64,000 nt of DNA from Lysobacter defluvii IMMIB APB-9 = DSM 18482 (GTDB lineage Bacteria; Pseudomonadota; Gammaproteobacteria; Xanthomonadales; Xanthomonadaceae): contig NZ_AUHT01000004.1 in the NCBI RefSeq assembly GCF_000423325.1, forward strand, positions 124,001 to 188,000, given 5' to 3'. Position numbers and translations under genes: made by a program. Shown piece after piece: positions 48,229 to 61,069 of the stretch. Below the pieces are notes generated by a model. That model saw only the letters and a list, made by a program, of their open reading frames with translations, had not been told where the DNA came from and did not search any database. Each line of letters starts with the position of its first letter. The stretch's first letter is position 1.

Positions 48229-51200
48229 ATGCGTCTTTCCACCATCAAGCTGTCGGGATTCAAGTCGTTCGTGGACCCGACCACGCTGCACCTGCCCACC
48301 AACATGACCGGCGTCGTCGGGCCCAATGGCTGCGGCAAGTCCAATATCATCGACGCGGTGCGCTGGGTGATGGGCGAAAGCTCGGCCAGCCGGCTGCGCG
48401 GCGAATCGCTGACCGACGTGATCTTCGCCGGCTCCTCGGCCCGCAAGCCGGTCTCGCAGGCGATGGTGGAGCTGGTGTTCGACAATTCGGACCACGCCAT
48501 CTCCGGCGAGTACGCCTCCTTCAACGAGGTCTCGGTCAAGCGCGTCGTCAGCCGTGACGGTGCCAGCCAGTACTACCTCAACGGCGCCCGCTGCCGGCGG
48601 CGCGACATCACCGACCTGTTCCTGGGCACCGGCCTGGGGCCGCGCAGCTACTCGATCATCGAGCAGGGCATGATCAGCCAGATCATCGAGGCCCGGCCCG
48701 AGGACCTGCGGGTGTACCTGGAGGAGGCCGCGGGCATCTCCAAGTACAAGGAGCGCCGCCGCGAGACCGAGAACCGGATCCGCCATACCCGCGAGAACCT
48801 CGACCGCCTCAACGACCTGCGCGAGGAAGTGGGCAAGCAGTTGCAGCACCTGGCGCGGCAGGCGCGGCAGGCGGAGCAGTACCAGGCCCTGCAGGAGGAG
48901 CGGCGCCTGCGCGACGCGGAATGGAAGGCGCTGGAGCACCGCGCACTGGAGCGCCGCCTGCAGGCGCAGCGCGAGAGCCTGGCCCAGCAGGAGACCCGGC
49001 TGGAGCAGCTGGTCGCCGAGCAGCGCGAGGCCGAGCGCGAGATCGAATCCGGGCGCGCGCGCCGCGAGGAGGCCGCGCAGGCACTGGCCCGTGCGCAGGC
49101 CGAAAGCTACGAGGTCGGGGGCACGCTGGCGCGGCTGGAACAGCAGATCCAGCACCAGCACGAGCTCTCCAGCCGCCTGCACCGCGCCCGCGAGGAGACC
49201 GAGACCCAGCTGGCCGAGATCGCCGAGCACATCGCCTCCGACCAGTCGCGGCTGGAGGTGCTGACCGCGTCGCTGGAGCACGAGGAGCCCCGGCTGGAGG
49301 AGCTGCGCGAGCAGGACGCGGCCCGGCAGGACGCGCTGCACGAGGCGGAGGCCGCGCTGGCCGACTGGCAGCAGCGCTGGGACGCCCACGCGCGAGCCCA
49401 GTCGGAGGCCGCGCGCGCCGCGGACGTCGAGCGCACCCGGATCGAGCACCTCGACCGCCAGTCGCTGGATGCCGAGCGGCGCCGCGAGGCGCTGCAGGCG
49501 GAGCGGTCCGGGCTGGACATGGAAGCGCTGGCCGCGGCGCTGGAGTCGCTGGTCGAGCAGCACGAGGAGCGCAAGCTCGCGCTGGAAGGCCTCACCGGCG
49601 CGCTGGAGTCGCGCAAGGACGCGGTCGCGGCGCTGGTGGATCAGCAACGCACGTTGCAGTCCGACCTGGCCGAGGTCCGCAAGCAGGCCCAGTCCTCGCG
49701 CGGGCGCCTGGCGTCCCTGGAGGCGCTGCAGCACGCGGCCCTGGGTCAGGAGCAGGGCGCCGCGCTCGGGTGGCTGAAGGCCAACGGGCTGGACTCCGCG
49801 CGCCGCGTCGGCGAGTCGCTCCAGGTCGAGCCCGGCTGGGAAACCGCAGTCGAGGCCGCGCTCGGGCAGCTGATCGAAGGCGTGCTGGTGGGCGCGCCCG
49901 GGAACCTGGCGCGGGCGCTGGCCGACCTGTCCGATGCGAACGTGGCGCTGGTCGAGGAGGCCACCGGCGACTTCGAGGCACCCGCCGGATCGCTGGCGGC
50001 CCGCGTGGAGGGGCCGGTGGCGGTCCGCAGGCTGCTTGCCCGCATGCGCACCGCCGGTGACCTCGACGAGGCCGCGTCGCTGCTGCCTGGCCTCGCCGCG
50101 GACGAGATGGTGGTGACCCGCACCGGCGAGCGCGTCGGTCCCGGCTGGGTCCAGGTGCTGCGTGAGCGCGACGCCAGCCAGGGCGCCCTGCTGCGCGAGC
50201 GCGAAATCCAGGAACTGCGTGCAGGCATCGCGCAGCTCCAGGAGCGCGAGCAGGAACTGGAGTCCGCGCTTTCCGCGCTGCGCGACCGGCTCCGCGCCGC
50301 CGAGCAGGAGCGCGAGGAGGCCCAGCGCAGCCTCTACGCCGCGCACCGGGGCGTCTCGGAGCTGGGCGGGCAGCTGCAGGGACAGCAGGGGCGCCTGGAC
50401 AGCGCCCGCGGCCGCATCGAACGCATCGAGTCCGAGCTCGCGCAGCTGGCCGAAGCGCTCTCCGCCGCCGCGGCGCAGGCGAAGGAGGCGCGCGCACGGC
50501 AGGAGGAGGCCGTCGCCCGGATGGCGGAGCTGGAGGACGGCCGCCGCCAGCTGGAGAGCGAACGCGCCCGGCTCGCCGAGGCACGCGACCAGGCCCGCAA
50601 CCTGGCCCGCGCCTCGCGCGATTCCGTCCACGCGCTCGCGCTGACCCTGGAGTCCCAGCGCGCCCAGGTCGCCTCGCTCACCCAGGCATTGCAGCGCATG
50701 GGGGGACAGCGCGGCCAGCTCGACAGCCGCCTCGGCGAGCTGAGCCAGCAGCTGGCCAGCGGCAGCGACCCGGTGGCCGAACTCGAGGAGCAGCGCCAGG
50801 TCGCCCTCGAGCAGCGCGTGCTGAGCGAGCAGAAGCTCAACGAGGCACGCAGCGTGCTGGAGGGGATCGACAACGACCTGCGCCGGCACGAGCAGGTCCG
50901 CCACCAGCGCGACGAGCAGGCGCTGGCCCAGCGCGAGGCGATCGGCCAGCGGCGGCTCGACCAGCAGGCGCTGGTGCTGAAGGCCGAAGGCCTGGCCGAG
51001 GCGGTGGCCGAGGCGGGCTTCGTACTGCAGGAGGTCGCGGACACGCTGACCGAAGACATGGACGCGGCGGAGTGGGGCCGCACCGTCGCCGAGCTGGACG
51101 CGAAGCTGCGCCGGCTGGAGCCGGTGAACCTGGCCGCGATCGCCGAGCACGCCGAGGCGGCGCAGCGCAAGGAGTACCTGGACTCGCAGAACGAGGACCT

Positions 51201-51732
51201 GACCGCGGCGCTGGAGACCCTGGAGGACGCGATCCGCAGGATCGACCGCGAGACCCGCGGCCGCTTCAAGGACACCTTCGACCGGGTCAACTCCGGCGTG
51301 CAGCAGCTGTATCCGCGCCTGTTCGGCGGCGGCCACGCCTACCTGGAGCTCACCGGCGACGACCTGCTCGACACCGGGGTGGCGATCATGGCCCGCCCAC
51401 CGGGCAAGCGCGTGTCCAACATCTCGCTGCTTTCGGGCGGCGAGAAGGCGATGACGGCCGTCGCGCTGGTGTTCGCGATCTTCCAGCTCAACCCTGCGCC
51501 CTTCTGCCTGCTCGACGAGGTCGACGCGCCGCTGGACGAGGCCAACGTCGGCCGGCTGGCATCGATGGTCAAGGAAATGAGCGAGCAGGTACAGTTCCTG
51601 TTCGTCACCCACAACAAGGCGACCATGGAAGTGGCCGAGCAGCTGTCGGGCGTGACCATGCGCGAGCCGGGCGTGAGCCGGCTGGTCTCGGTCGACCTGG
51701 CCGAGGCCACCCGCCTGGCCGGTGCCGCCTGA
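48229..51732 (+). CDS. smc: Chromosome segregation ATPase SMC
   Basis: The 1167-residue protein is full length for SMC: Walker A GPNGCGKSN (31-39), two long coiled coils (about 165-500 and 660-1010, rich in Glu, Arg, Gln, Ala), a hinge around 505-650 (GWLKANGLDSARRVGESLQVEPGWETAVEAALGQLIEGVL), the ABC signature LLSGGEKAM (1067-1075) and Walker B LLDEVDAPLD with D1096-E1097. With ScpA and ScpB, encoded nearby on the other strand, it forms the condensin that organises the chromosome. It is followed by zipA and ligA. Confidence 0.97.
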   Translation: MRLSTIKLSGFKSFVDPTTLHLPTNMTGVVGPNGCGKSNIIDAVRWVMGESSASRLRGESLTDVIFAGSSARKPVSQAMVELVFDNSDHAISGEYASFNEVSVKRVVSRDGASQYYLNGARCRRRDITDLFLGTGLGPRSYSIIEQGMISQIIEARPEDLRVYLEEAAGISKYKERRRETENRIRHTRENLDRLNDLREEVGKQLQHLARQARQAEQYQALQEERRLRDAEWKALEHRALERRLQAQRESLAQQETRLEQLVAEQREAEREIESGRARREEAAQALARAQAESYEVGGTLARLEQQIQHQHELSSRLHRAREETETQLAEIAEHIASDQSRLEVLTASLEHEEPRLEELREQDAARQDALHEAEAALADWQQRWDAHARAQSEAARAADVERTRIEHLDRQSLDAERRREALQAERSGLDMEALAAALESLVEQHEERKLALEGLTGALESRKDAVAALVDQQRTLQSDLAEVRKQAQSSRGRLASLEALQHAALGQEQGAALGWLKANGLDSARRVGESLQVEPGWETAVEAALGQLIEGVLVGAPGNLARALADLSDANVALVEEATGDFEAPAGSLAARVEGPVAVRRLLARMRTAGDLDEAASLLPGLAADEMVVTRTGERVGPGWVQVLRERDASQGALLREREIQELRAGIAQLQEREQELESALSALRDRLRAAEQEREEAQRSLYAAHRGVSELGGQLQGQQGRLDSARGRIERIESELAQLAEALSAAAAQAKEARARQEEAVARMAELEDGRRQLESERARLAEARDQARNLARASRDSVHALALTLESQRAQVASLTQALQRMGGQRGQLDSRLGELSQQLASGSDPVAELEEQRQVALEQRVLSEQKLNEARSVLEGIDNDLRRHEQVRHQRDEQALAQREAIGQRRLDQQALVLKAEGLAEAVAEAGFVLQEVADTLTEDMDAAEWGRTVAELDAKLRRLEPVNLAAIAEHAEAAQRKEYLDSQNEDLTAALETLEDAIRRIDRETRGRFKDTFDRVNSGVQQLYPRLFGGGHAYLELTGDDLLDTGVAIMARPPGKRVSNISLLSGGEKAMTAVALVFAIFQLNPAPFCLLDEVDAPLDEANVGRLASMVKEMSEQVQFLFVTHNKATMEVAEQLSGVTMREPGVSRLVSVDLAEATRLAGAA

Positions 51733-51747
51733 TTCGAGGAATTGCAG

Positions 51748-52485
51748 ATGTTCGAGCTGACCCCGGAGCGGATCTGGATCCTGATCGCCGGCGTGATCCT
51801 GATCCTGGCGATCCTGTTCTTCGGCCGTCCGCGCAAGCCCGGCCAAGGCCGCCGCCGCGCCCCGCGCGAGGGCGAGGCCGCTGCCGTGCCGGAGCGGGTC
51901 GAGCCGACCCTGGGCGAGCAGCTGGAGGGCGAGCTTGCCGCCGCGGAGGCGGGAGAGGGCGCAGTGGCCCAGGAGGAGCTCTTCGGCGCCGGGGAGCAGG
52001 CGATCGAGGAGCTGGGCAAGCGTCCCTCGGAGGACTTCGACAAGATCGTGACCCTGTACGTCGCCGCGCGCGCCGGCGAGAAGCTGCGCGGGCCCGACAT
52101 CGTGGTCGCCGCCGAGAAGGTGGGACTGGTGTACGGCTACATGGGGGTGTTCCATCGCCTCATCGAGCGCCAGCCCGAGCGCGGGCCGCTGTTCTCGGTT
52201 GCCAACATCGTCAAGCCGAACAGCTTCGACATGGCCGCGATCCAGGATGTCGAGACCCCGGCGATCGCCTTCTTCCTCACCCTCCCGGCGCCGGTGAGCG
52301 CGATGGACGCCTGGGACGCGATGCTGCCAACCGCCGAGCGCATGGCCGAGCTGCTGGGCGGACTGCTGCTCGACGAGCAGCGCAATGCCCTGGGCCGCCA
52401 GCGCATCGGCCACATCCGCGAGGAACTGCGCGCCTACGACCGGCAGCGCGAGGCCCCGCCGCTGACCCGTCCGTCGCGCTGGTAG
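51748..52485 (+). CDS. zipA: Cell division protein ZipA
   Basis: The 245-residue protein has the ZipA order: N-terminal membrane helix (RIWILIAGVILILAILFFGRPRK), a charged linker (about 30-100, shorter than in E. coli), and the FtsZ-binding domain (KIVTLYVAARAGEKLRGPDIVVAAEKVGLVYGYMGVFHRL, SVANIVKPNSFDMAAIQDVETPAIAFFLTLP). It tethers FtsZ to the membrane during division. ATG 51748 has GAGG upstream. It lies between smc and ligA, with short gaps. Confidence 0.93.
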   Translation: MFELTPERIWILIAGVILILAILFFGRPRKPGQGRRRAPREGEAAAVPERVEPTLGEQLEGELAAAEAGEGAVAQEELFGAGEQAIEELGKRPSEDFDKIVTLYVAARAGEKLRGPDIVVAAEKVGLVYGYMGVFHRLIERQPERGPLFSVANIVKPNSFDMAAIQDVETPAIAFFLTLPAPVSAMDAWDAMLPTAERMAELLGGLLLDEQRNALGRQRIGHIREELRAYDRQREAPPLTRPSRW

Positions 52486-55781
<3,296 letters not shown>

Positions 55782-55782
55782 C

Positions 55783-55788
55783 TAGAAT
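55783..55788 (+). promoter_or_regulatory. -10 element TAGAAT six bases before the mtnA ATG
   Basis: TAGAAT is followed by TGCGGG and then the ATG of mtnA. This spacing puts the likely transcription start at or within one base of the start codon, a leaderless arrangement. It overlaps the region just after the epmA stop. Confidence 0.55.
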
Positions 55789-55794
55789 TGCGGG

Positions 55795-56847
55795 ATGGAT
55801 GACATCGACTTCGACCGCTACGACCGGATCCGGCCGATCCGCTGGACCGGGGAGGCGCTGGAACTGCTGGACCAGCGCAGGCTGCCCTTCGAGGTCGACT
55901 ACGTGCGCTGCCTCACCAGCTCCGAGGTCGCCGCGGCGATCCATGCGCTGACCGTGCGTGGTGCGCCGGCGATCGGCATCGCCGCGGCCTGGGGCGTCGT
56001 GCTGGCGTCGCGGGCCGTGGAGGCGCTCGATGGCGGGGAGGCAGCGGTGAAGCTGCAGCCGGCGATCGAGGAGCTCAATGCCGCCCGCCCGACCGCGGTG
56101 AACCTGGGCTGGGCACTGGCGCGCATGCGCGCGGCGCTGCTCACCGCCGGCCAGGACTGGCGCGCCGCGCTGGAAGCACAGGCACATGCGATCGCCGCGG
56201 ACGACCTGGCGGCCAACCGTCGCATGGGCGCACTGGGTGCCGCGCTGATCGAGCCCGGCAGCAACGTGCTGACCCACTGCAACACCGGCTCGCTCGCCAC
56301 GGCCGGTTTTGGTACCGCGTTGGGGGTGATCCGTGCAGGCGTGGCGCAGGGTCGGATCGGGCAGGTGTATGCGGGCGAGACCCGGCCGTGGCTGCAGGGC
56401 GCGCGCCTGACCGCCTGGGAGCTGCAGCAGGACGGCATCGCGCCGACCCTCGTGGCCGATGCCGCGGCGGCCCACCTGATGCGGACCGGCCGGGTGCAGT
56501 GGGTGGTCGTCGGCGCGGACCGGATCTGCGCCAACGGCGATACCGCCAACAAGATCGGGACCTACCAGCTCGCCATCTCGGCGCGGCACCACGGCGTGCG
56601 GTTCATGGTGGCCGCGCCTTCGTCGACGGTGGACATGGCGACGCCCTCGGGCGACGCGATCGACATCGAGGAGCGCGACCCGGGCGAGCTGTTCGGGCTG
56701 GGCGGCGTGCGCACGGCGGCGGCGGACATCCGGGCCTGGAACCCGGTCTTCGACGTCACCCCGCATGGGCTGATCGATGCGATCGTGACCGAGCGCGGGG
56801 TGATCGAGCGCCCCGACGAAGAGGCGATGCGCGTCGCGTTCGGCTGA
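55795..56847 (+). CDS. mtnA: 5-methylthioribose-1-phosphate isomerase MtnA
   Basis: The 350-residue protein has the conserved Cys162 in [11 protein letters not shown] and Asp242 in [24 protein letters not shown], as well as [14 protein letters not shown]. It isomerises 5-methylthioribose 1-phosphate to the ribulose form in the methionine salvage pathway. The other early salvage enzymes are not adjacent, but YbdL-YafV at 38.8 kb act at the last step. Probably transcribed as a leaderless mRNA from its own promoter. Confidence 0.96.
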   Translation: MDDIDFDRYDRIRPIRWTGEALELLDQRRLPFEVDYVRCLTSSEVAAAIHALTVRGAPAIGIAAAWGVVLASRAVEALDGGEAAVKLQPAIEELNAARPTAVNLGWALARMRAALLTAGQDWRAALEAQAHAIAADDLAANRRMGALGAALIEPGSNVLTHCNTGSLATAGFGTALGVIRAGVAQGRIGQVYAGETRPWLQGARLTAWELQQDGIAPTLVADAAAAHLMRTGRVQWVVVGADRICANGDTANKIGTYQLAISARHHGVRFMVAAPSSTVDMATPSGDAIDIEERDPGELFGLGGVRTAAADIRAWNPVFDVTPHGLIDAIVTERGVIERPDEEAMRVAFG

Positions 56848-56852
56848 CCGCC

Positions 56853-57650
56853 TCAGCCGGCCCGGGGCAGCGGCGCGGGCCGCAGCCAGTCGAAGCCGCC
56901 GCGCAGCCGGTCGAACAGCACGCCCGCGACGACCGCCGGTGCCAGGGTGAAGGCAGCGAACAGCAGCAAGGGCTGGTTCACCACCTGGAAATGGCCCTGC
57001 GCGACCAGCAACTGCGTGGTGGTCATCCAGGCGGCGTGCATGCCCATCGACATCCACGGCGAGCCCGACAGTGCCCTCACCACGCCGAGGATCACGCCGA
57101 GGCCGGGAATGAACATCCACGCCTGCGGCGAGGACAGCGCCCCGATCAGCCAGGCGAACGCGGTGAAGGCCAGTGCCTGCAGCAGGACGGCCAGCCAGGG
57201 CGCCAGGCGGCGGCCGAGCATGCCCTGCAGGTAGCCGCGGAAGGCCAGCTCCTCCGGGATCGCCTCGCCGAGCAGCACCGCGGGCAGCAGCCAGGCAAGG
57301 GTGGCCAGGACCGGGCCGGCGCCGGAAAGTGGCTCGATCCGGACCAGGCCAGCCACTGCCAGTGCCATGACGGCGAGGGCGGCGGGGACCAGCCAGACCA
57401 GCGCACCGAGTGCGAATTCCCGCATGGCCGCCCGCCCGGCGGCCATGCGCAGGTCGCTCCAGCGCAGGCGGTCCACCCGCAGCAGCAACGCCAGCACCGC
57501 GAGCGTCGTGAGGGTGACGAGCAGGCCGGTCAGGAGGCGCTGCAAGGGGCCCGGTTCAGGCATTCCGCCCACCCGGAAGGCGAACGTCCAGGCCACCCAG
57601 GCGGCAAGCAGCAGAAGCGTGGCGCGAAGTGCGGTTTTCAGGGCGGACAT
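56853..57650 (-). CDS. CPBP-family intramembrane metalloprotease (Abi/CAAX type)
   Basis: The 265-residue protein has about eight membrane helices and the CPBP signature: EAIPEELAFRGYLQGML (Glu-Glu and Arg), then AWLIGALS and a MHAAWM His in the next helix. Members are putative glutamic/metal proteases that cut inside membranes; substrates are unknown. AGGAGAG precedes the ATG. It runs divergently from gyrA and converges with mtnA, which ends 5 bases from its stop. Confidence 0.87.
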   Translation of the reverse strand: MSALKTALRATLLLLAAWVAWTFAFRVGGMPEPGPLQRLLTGLLVTLTTLAVLALLLRVDRLRWSDLRMAAGRAAMREFALGALVWLVPAALAVMALAVAGLVRIEPLSGAGPVLATLAWLLPAVLLGEAIPEELAFRGYLQGMLGRRLAPWLAVLLQALAFTAFAWLIGALSSPQAWMFIPGLGVILGVVRALSGSPWMSMGMHAAWMTTTQLLVAQGHFQVVNQPLLLFAAFTLAPAVVAGVLFDRLRGGFDWLRPAPLPRAG

Positions 57651-57690
57651 CCTGCTCTCCTCCGTTGCAAGTCCTTGTTTTCGCGACGTG

Positions 57691-57717
57691 ACAGCGGGGC
57701 TCCGGAAGCCCCGCTGT
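57691..57717. promoter_or_regulatory. Strong hairpin in the gyrA / CPBP intergenic region
   Basis: ACAGCGGGGCT (57691-57701) is perfectly complementary to AGCCCCGCTGT (57707-57717), with five bases between. No T run follows on either strand, so it is not a standard terminator. It sits right before the TATCAT -10 of gyrA, about where the -35 would be, and could be an operator or a leader structure for the CPBP gene. Confidence 0.5.
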
Positions 57718-57719
57718 GC

Positions 57720-57725
57720 TATCAT
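57720..57725 (+). promoter_or_regulatory. Candidate -10 TATCAT for gyrA
   Basis: TATCAT lies 48 bases before the gyrA ATG, directly after the hairpin. The expected -35 falls inside the hairpin and is not consensus. Confidence 0.4.
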
Positions 57726-57773
57726 TTCACGTCTTTTGCACGCTGCCCGAAAAGGGCCTGAAACGGAAACCCG

Positions 57774-60404
57774 ATGGTCGAATCCGCCAAGGAAATCATC
57801 CCGGTAAACCTCGAGGACGAGATGCGCCGCAGCTACCTCGATTACGCGATGAGCGTGATCGTGGGGCGCGCGCTCCCGGACATCCGCGACGGGCTCAAGC
57901 CGGTGCATCGCCGGGTGCTGTACGCCATGAACGAGCTCGGCGCCCACAGCAACAAGCCGTACTACAAGTCGGCGCGAATCGTCGGCGACGTGATCGGTAA
58001 ATACCACCCGCACGGCGACTCGGCGGTCTACGACACGCTGGTGCGCATGGCCCAGCCGTTCTCGCTGCGCTACATGCTGGTGGACGGGCAGGGCAACTTC
58101 GGTTCGATCGACGGCGACTCGGCCGCGGCGATGCGTTACACCGAGGCGCGGATGTCGCGCCTCAGCCACCAGCTGATGGCGGACATCGACAAGGAAACCG
58201 TCGACTTCCAGCCCAACTACGACGAGAAGGAACTCGAGCCCTCGGTCATGCCGACCCGGGTACCGAACCTGCTGGTCAATGGCTCGGCGGGCATCGCGGT
58301 GGGCATGGCGACCAACATCCCCCCGCACAACCTGTGCGAGGTGGTGGACGCGACCATCGCGCTGATCGACAACCCGGAGATCGACGTCGACGGGCTGATG
58401 GAGCACCTGCCGGGTCCCGACTTCCCGACCGCCGGCATCATCAACGGCACCTCGGGGATCGTTGCCGCCTACCGCACCGGCCGCGGCCGGGTGCGCATGC
58501 GCGCCCGTGCGGAGATCGAGGTGGCCGACAACGGCCGCGAGTCGATCATCGTCAACGAGATCCCGTACCAGGTGAACAAGGCCCGGCTGATCGAGAAGAT
58601 CGCCGAGCTGGTCAAGGAGAAGCGCCTGGAAGGCATCAGCGAGCTGCGCGACGAGTCCGACAAGGACGGCATGCGCATCTACATCGAGGTCAAGCGCGGC
58701 GAATCGGCCGACGTCGTGCTCAACAACCTCTACCAGCAGACCCAGCTGGAGTCGGTCTTCGGCATCAACATGGTCGCCCTGGTGGACGGCCGGCCCAGGC
58801 TGGTGAACCTGAAGGAGGTGCTGGAGGCGTTCGTGCGCCACCGCCGCGAGGTGGTCACCCGCCGCACCATCTTCGAGCTGCGCAAGGCCCGTGCCCGTGC
58901 CCACGTGCTCGAGGGCCTGACCGTCGCGCTGGCGAACATCGACGAGATGATCGAGCTGATCAAGACCTCGCCGACGCCGGTGGAGGCGCGCGAGCGCATG
59001 CTCGCCCGCACCTGGGAACCCGGCCTGGTCGCCGCCCTGCTGCAGTCGGCCGGCGCCGATGCCTCGCGCCCGGAGGACCTGCCCAGGGGCGTGGGCCTGA
59101 TCGACGGCCAGTACCGCCTGACCGAGACCCAGGCCCAGCAGATCCTGGAGATGCGCCTGCACCGCCTGACCGGGCTGGAGCAGGAGAAGCTCACCGACGA
59201 GTACCGCCAGCTGCTGGACACCATCCGCGGGCTGATCGAGATCCTGGAGGACCCCGAGGTCCTGCTGGAGGTGATCCGCACCGAGCTGCGCGAGCTGCGC
59301 GAGGAATTCGGCGACGAGCGCCGCAGCGAGATCCGCGAGAGCGAGGAGGACCTGGACATCCTCGACCTCATCGCCCCCGAGGACGTGGTGGTTACGCTCT
59401 CGCACACCGGCTATGCCAAGCGCCAGCCGGTGACCAGCTACCGCGCGCAGAAGCGCGGCGGCCGGGGCCGCAACGCGGCGTCGATGAAGGACGAGGACTT
59501 CATCGAGCGCCTGTGGCTGGTCAACACCCATGACACCCTGCTGACCTTCACCAGCGCCGGCCGGGTGTTCTGGCTGCCGGTGCACCAGCTGCCGGACGCG
59601 GGGCCGAACGCCCGCGGGCGGCCGATCATCAACTGGATCCCGCTGGAGGAGGGCGAGCTGGTGCAGGCGGTCCTGCCGGTGCGCGAGTACCGCGAGGACT
59701 GCTACGTGTTCTTCGCCACCCGCAACGGCACGGTCAAGAAGACCCCGCTGACCGAGTACGCCTACCGCCTGCAGCGCGGCAAGATCGCCATCAACCTCGA
59801 CGAGGGCGACGAGCTGGTCAACGTCGAGCTGACCGATGGCAGCCACGACATCATGCTGTTCTCCAGCCAGGGCAAGGCGGTGCGCTTCGCCGAGTCCGAG
59901 GTCCGTCCGATGGGGCGGACGGCCACCGGCGTACGCGGCATGCGCCTGCCAGAGGGCGAGCACGTGGTGAGCCTGGTCGTGGTCGACGGCGACGGCGACA
60001 TCCTGACGGCGACCGCGCGCGGCTTCGGCAAGCGCACGCCGCTGGAGGAGTACGCCCGCAAGGGCCGCGGCATCCAGGGCGTGACGGCGATCCGGACCAC
60101 CGAGCGCAACGGCCGGCTGGTCGGCGCGATCCAGCTCACCGAGGAGCACGAGGTGCTGCTGATCTCCGACGCCGGGACCCTGGTGCGGACCCGTGCCGCG
60201 GAGATCTCCCAGGTCAGCCGCAACACCCAGGGCGTGACCCTGATGCGGGTGGGCGAGGGCGAGACCCTGCAGGCGATCGAGCGCCTGGATGCCTCCCTCG
60301 ACGAGGACGAGCTGGCCGGCGCCGGGGAAGAGGGCGACGTCCCGGCGGCCACGCCGGAGCAGCCCGGCGGCACCGCCACCGACCAGCCCGACGCCGGCGC
60401 CTGA
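57774..60404 (+). CDS. gyrA: DNA gyrase subunit A
   Basis: The 876-residue protein is full length. The winged-helix domain carries R121-Y122 ([10 protein letters not shown]), the DNA-cleaving tyrosine. The quinolone-resistance region reads [11 protein letters not shown] with S83 and D87, as in quinolone-sensitive E. coli. The C-terminal beta-pinwheel includes the GyrA box Q-K-R-G-G-R-G in [10 protein letters not shown]. The tail ends in an acidic Ala/Pro-rich segment. With GyrB it introduces negative supercoils. A strong hairpin follows at 60431. Confidence 0.98.
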   Translation: MVESAKEIIPVNLEDEMRRSYLDYAMSVIVGRALPDIRDGLKPVHRRVLYAMNELGAHSNKPYYKSARIVGDVIGKYHPHGDSAVYDTLVRMAQPFSLRYMLVDGQGNFGSIDGDSAAAMRYTEARMSRLSHQLMADIDKETVDFQPNYDEKELEPSVMPTRVPNLLVNGSAGIAVGMATNIPPHNLCEVVDATIALIDNPEIDVDGLMEHLPGPDFPTAGIINGTSGIVAAYRTGRGRVRMRARAEIEVADNGRESIIVNEIPYQVNKARLIEKIAELVKEKRLEGISELRDESDKDGMRIYIEVKRGESADVVLNNLYQQTQLESVFGINMVALVDGRPRLVNLKEVLEAFVRHRREVVTRRTIFELRKARARAHVLEGLTVALANIDEMIELIKTSPTPVEARERMLARTWEPGLVAALLQSAGADASRPEDLPRGVGLIDGQYRLTETQAQQILEMRLHRLTGLEQEKLTDEYRQLLDTIRGLIEILEDPEVLLEVIRTELRELREEFGDERRSEIRESEEDLDILDLIAPEDVVVTLSHTGYAKRQPVTSYRAQKRGGRGRNAASMKDEDFIERLWLVNTHDTLLTFTSAGRVFWLPVHQLPDAGPNARGRPIINWIPLEEGELVQAVLPVREYREDCYVFFATRNGTVKKTPLTEYAYRLQRGKIAINLDEGDELVNVELTDGSHDIMLFSSQGKAVRFAESEVRPMGRTATGVRGMRLPEGEHVVSLVVVDGDGDILTATARGFGKRTPLEEYARKGRGIQGVTAIRTTERNGRLVGAIQLTEEHEVLLISDAGTLVRTRAAEISQVSRNTQGVTLMRVGEGETLQAIERLDASLDEDELAGAGEEGDVPAATPEQPGGTATDQPDAGA

Positions 60405-60430
60405 CGGCGGCCGGGATCCGGGTGGACGTG

Positions 60431-60455
60431 AAGGGGCCGGCATTGCCGGCCCCTT
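60431..60455. terminator. Bidirectional hairpin terminator between gyrA and the peroxiredoxin gene
   Basis: AAGGGGCCGGC (60431-60441) pairs with GCCGGCCCCTT (60445-60455) around ATT. It is located between the two converging genes, 26 bases behind gyrA and 19 bases from the end of the peroxiredoxin gene. The flanking A/T on both sides allows use from either direction, although T runs are short. Confidence 0.75.
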
Positions 60456-60474
60456 CCGCATTCCGGGGAGGCGC

Positions 60475-60957
60475 TCAGCCCAGCTGCTGCAGCATGTGCT
60501 CCGCGGAGGAGACGCGGTACTCGCCCGGCGCTTCCACGAACAGCTCGCGCACCACCCCGTCCTCGATCAGCATGGCGAAGCGCTTGGCGCGCGTGCCCAT
60601 CCCGTAGCCGCTGGCATCGAGCTCCAGCCCCAGCGCCCGGGTGAACTCGGCATTGCCGTCGGCGAGCATCGTCAGCCCGTCCGGCACGCCCTGGCTCTCG
60701 CCCCAGGCCTGCATCACGAAGGGATCGTTGACCGACAGGCAGGCCACATCGACACCGCGGTCGCGGAACTGCTGGAAATTCTGGACGAAGCCGGGCAGGT
60801 GCTGCTCCGAGCAGGTGGGGGTGAACGCGCCCGGGACCGCGAACAGCACGGTCCGGCCCTCGCCGAACAGGGCCCGGGTGTCCACGGTTTCAACGCCCCC
60901 GTTGGCGATGCGCTGGAGGGGGACCTCGGGAAGGGCGTCGCCGGGCTGGATGCTCAT
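60475..60957 (-). CDS. Peroxiredoxin, Prx5 family
   Basis: The 160-residue protein has the peroxidatic Cys49 in VPGAFTPTCSEQHLPGF and the Prx5 pattern DVACLSVNDPFVMQAWG, FTRALGLELDASGYGMGTRAKRFAMLIEDGVV. It reduces H2O2 and organic peroxides using thioredoxin or glutaredoxin. C73 is the only other cysteine, so it is probably the one-Cys or atypical type. ATG 60957 starts the family-like part; the frame further upstream is not conserved in type. Confidence 0.93.
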   Translation of the reverse strand: MSIQPGDALPEVPLQRIANGGVETVDTRALFGEGRTVLFAVPGAFTPTCSEQHLPGFVQNFQQFRDRGVDVACLSVNDPFVMQAWGESQGVPDGLTMLADGNAEFTRALGLELDASGYGMGTRAKRFAMLIEDGVVRELFVEAPGEYRVSSAEHMLQQLG

Positions 60958-61069
60958 GGTGGTTTCTCCGTTGCGAAAGCCGGCAGTGTATCCGCTAGGC
61001 CCGCGGCACCTTGAAGCCGGTGCCCGGCGTGACCATGTTGGGCCGGTACCTTGCAGTTCGGAGTGATCG

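Noticed and set aside
59000-59120. Possible quinolone-resistance change in gyrA.
   Set aside because: Residues S83 and D87 are the sensitive type; nothing unusual is seen in the resistance-determining region.
56853-60461. A 1202-codon minus-strand frame across gyrA that continues into the CPBP protease.
   Set aside because: Only the part from 57650 down to 56853 is the CPBP gene. The rest is antisense to gyrA and shows no domain.
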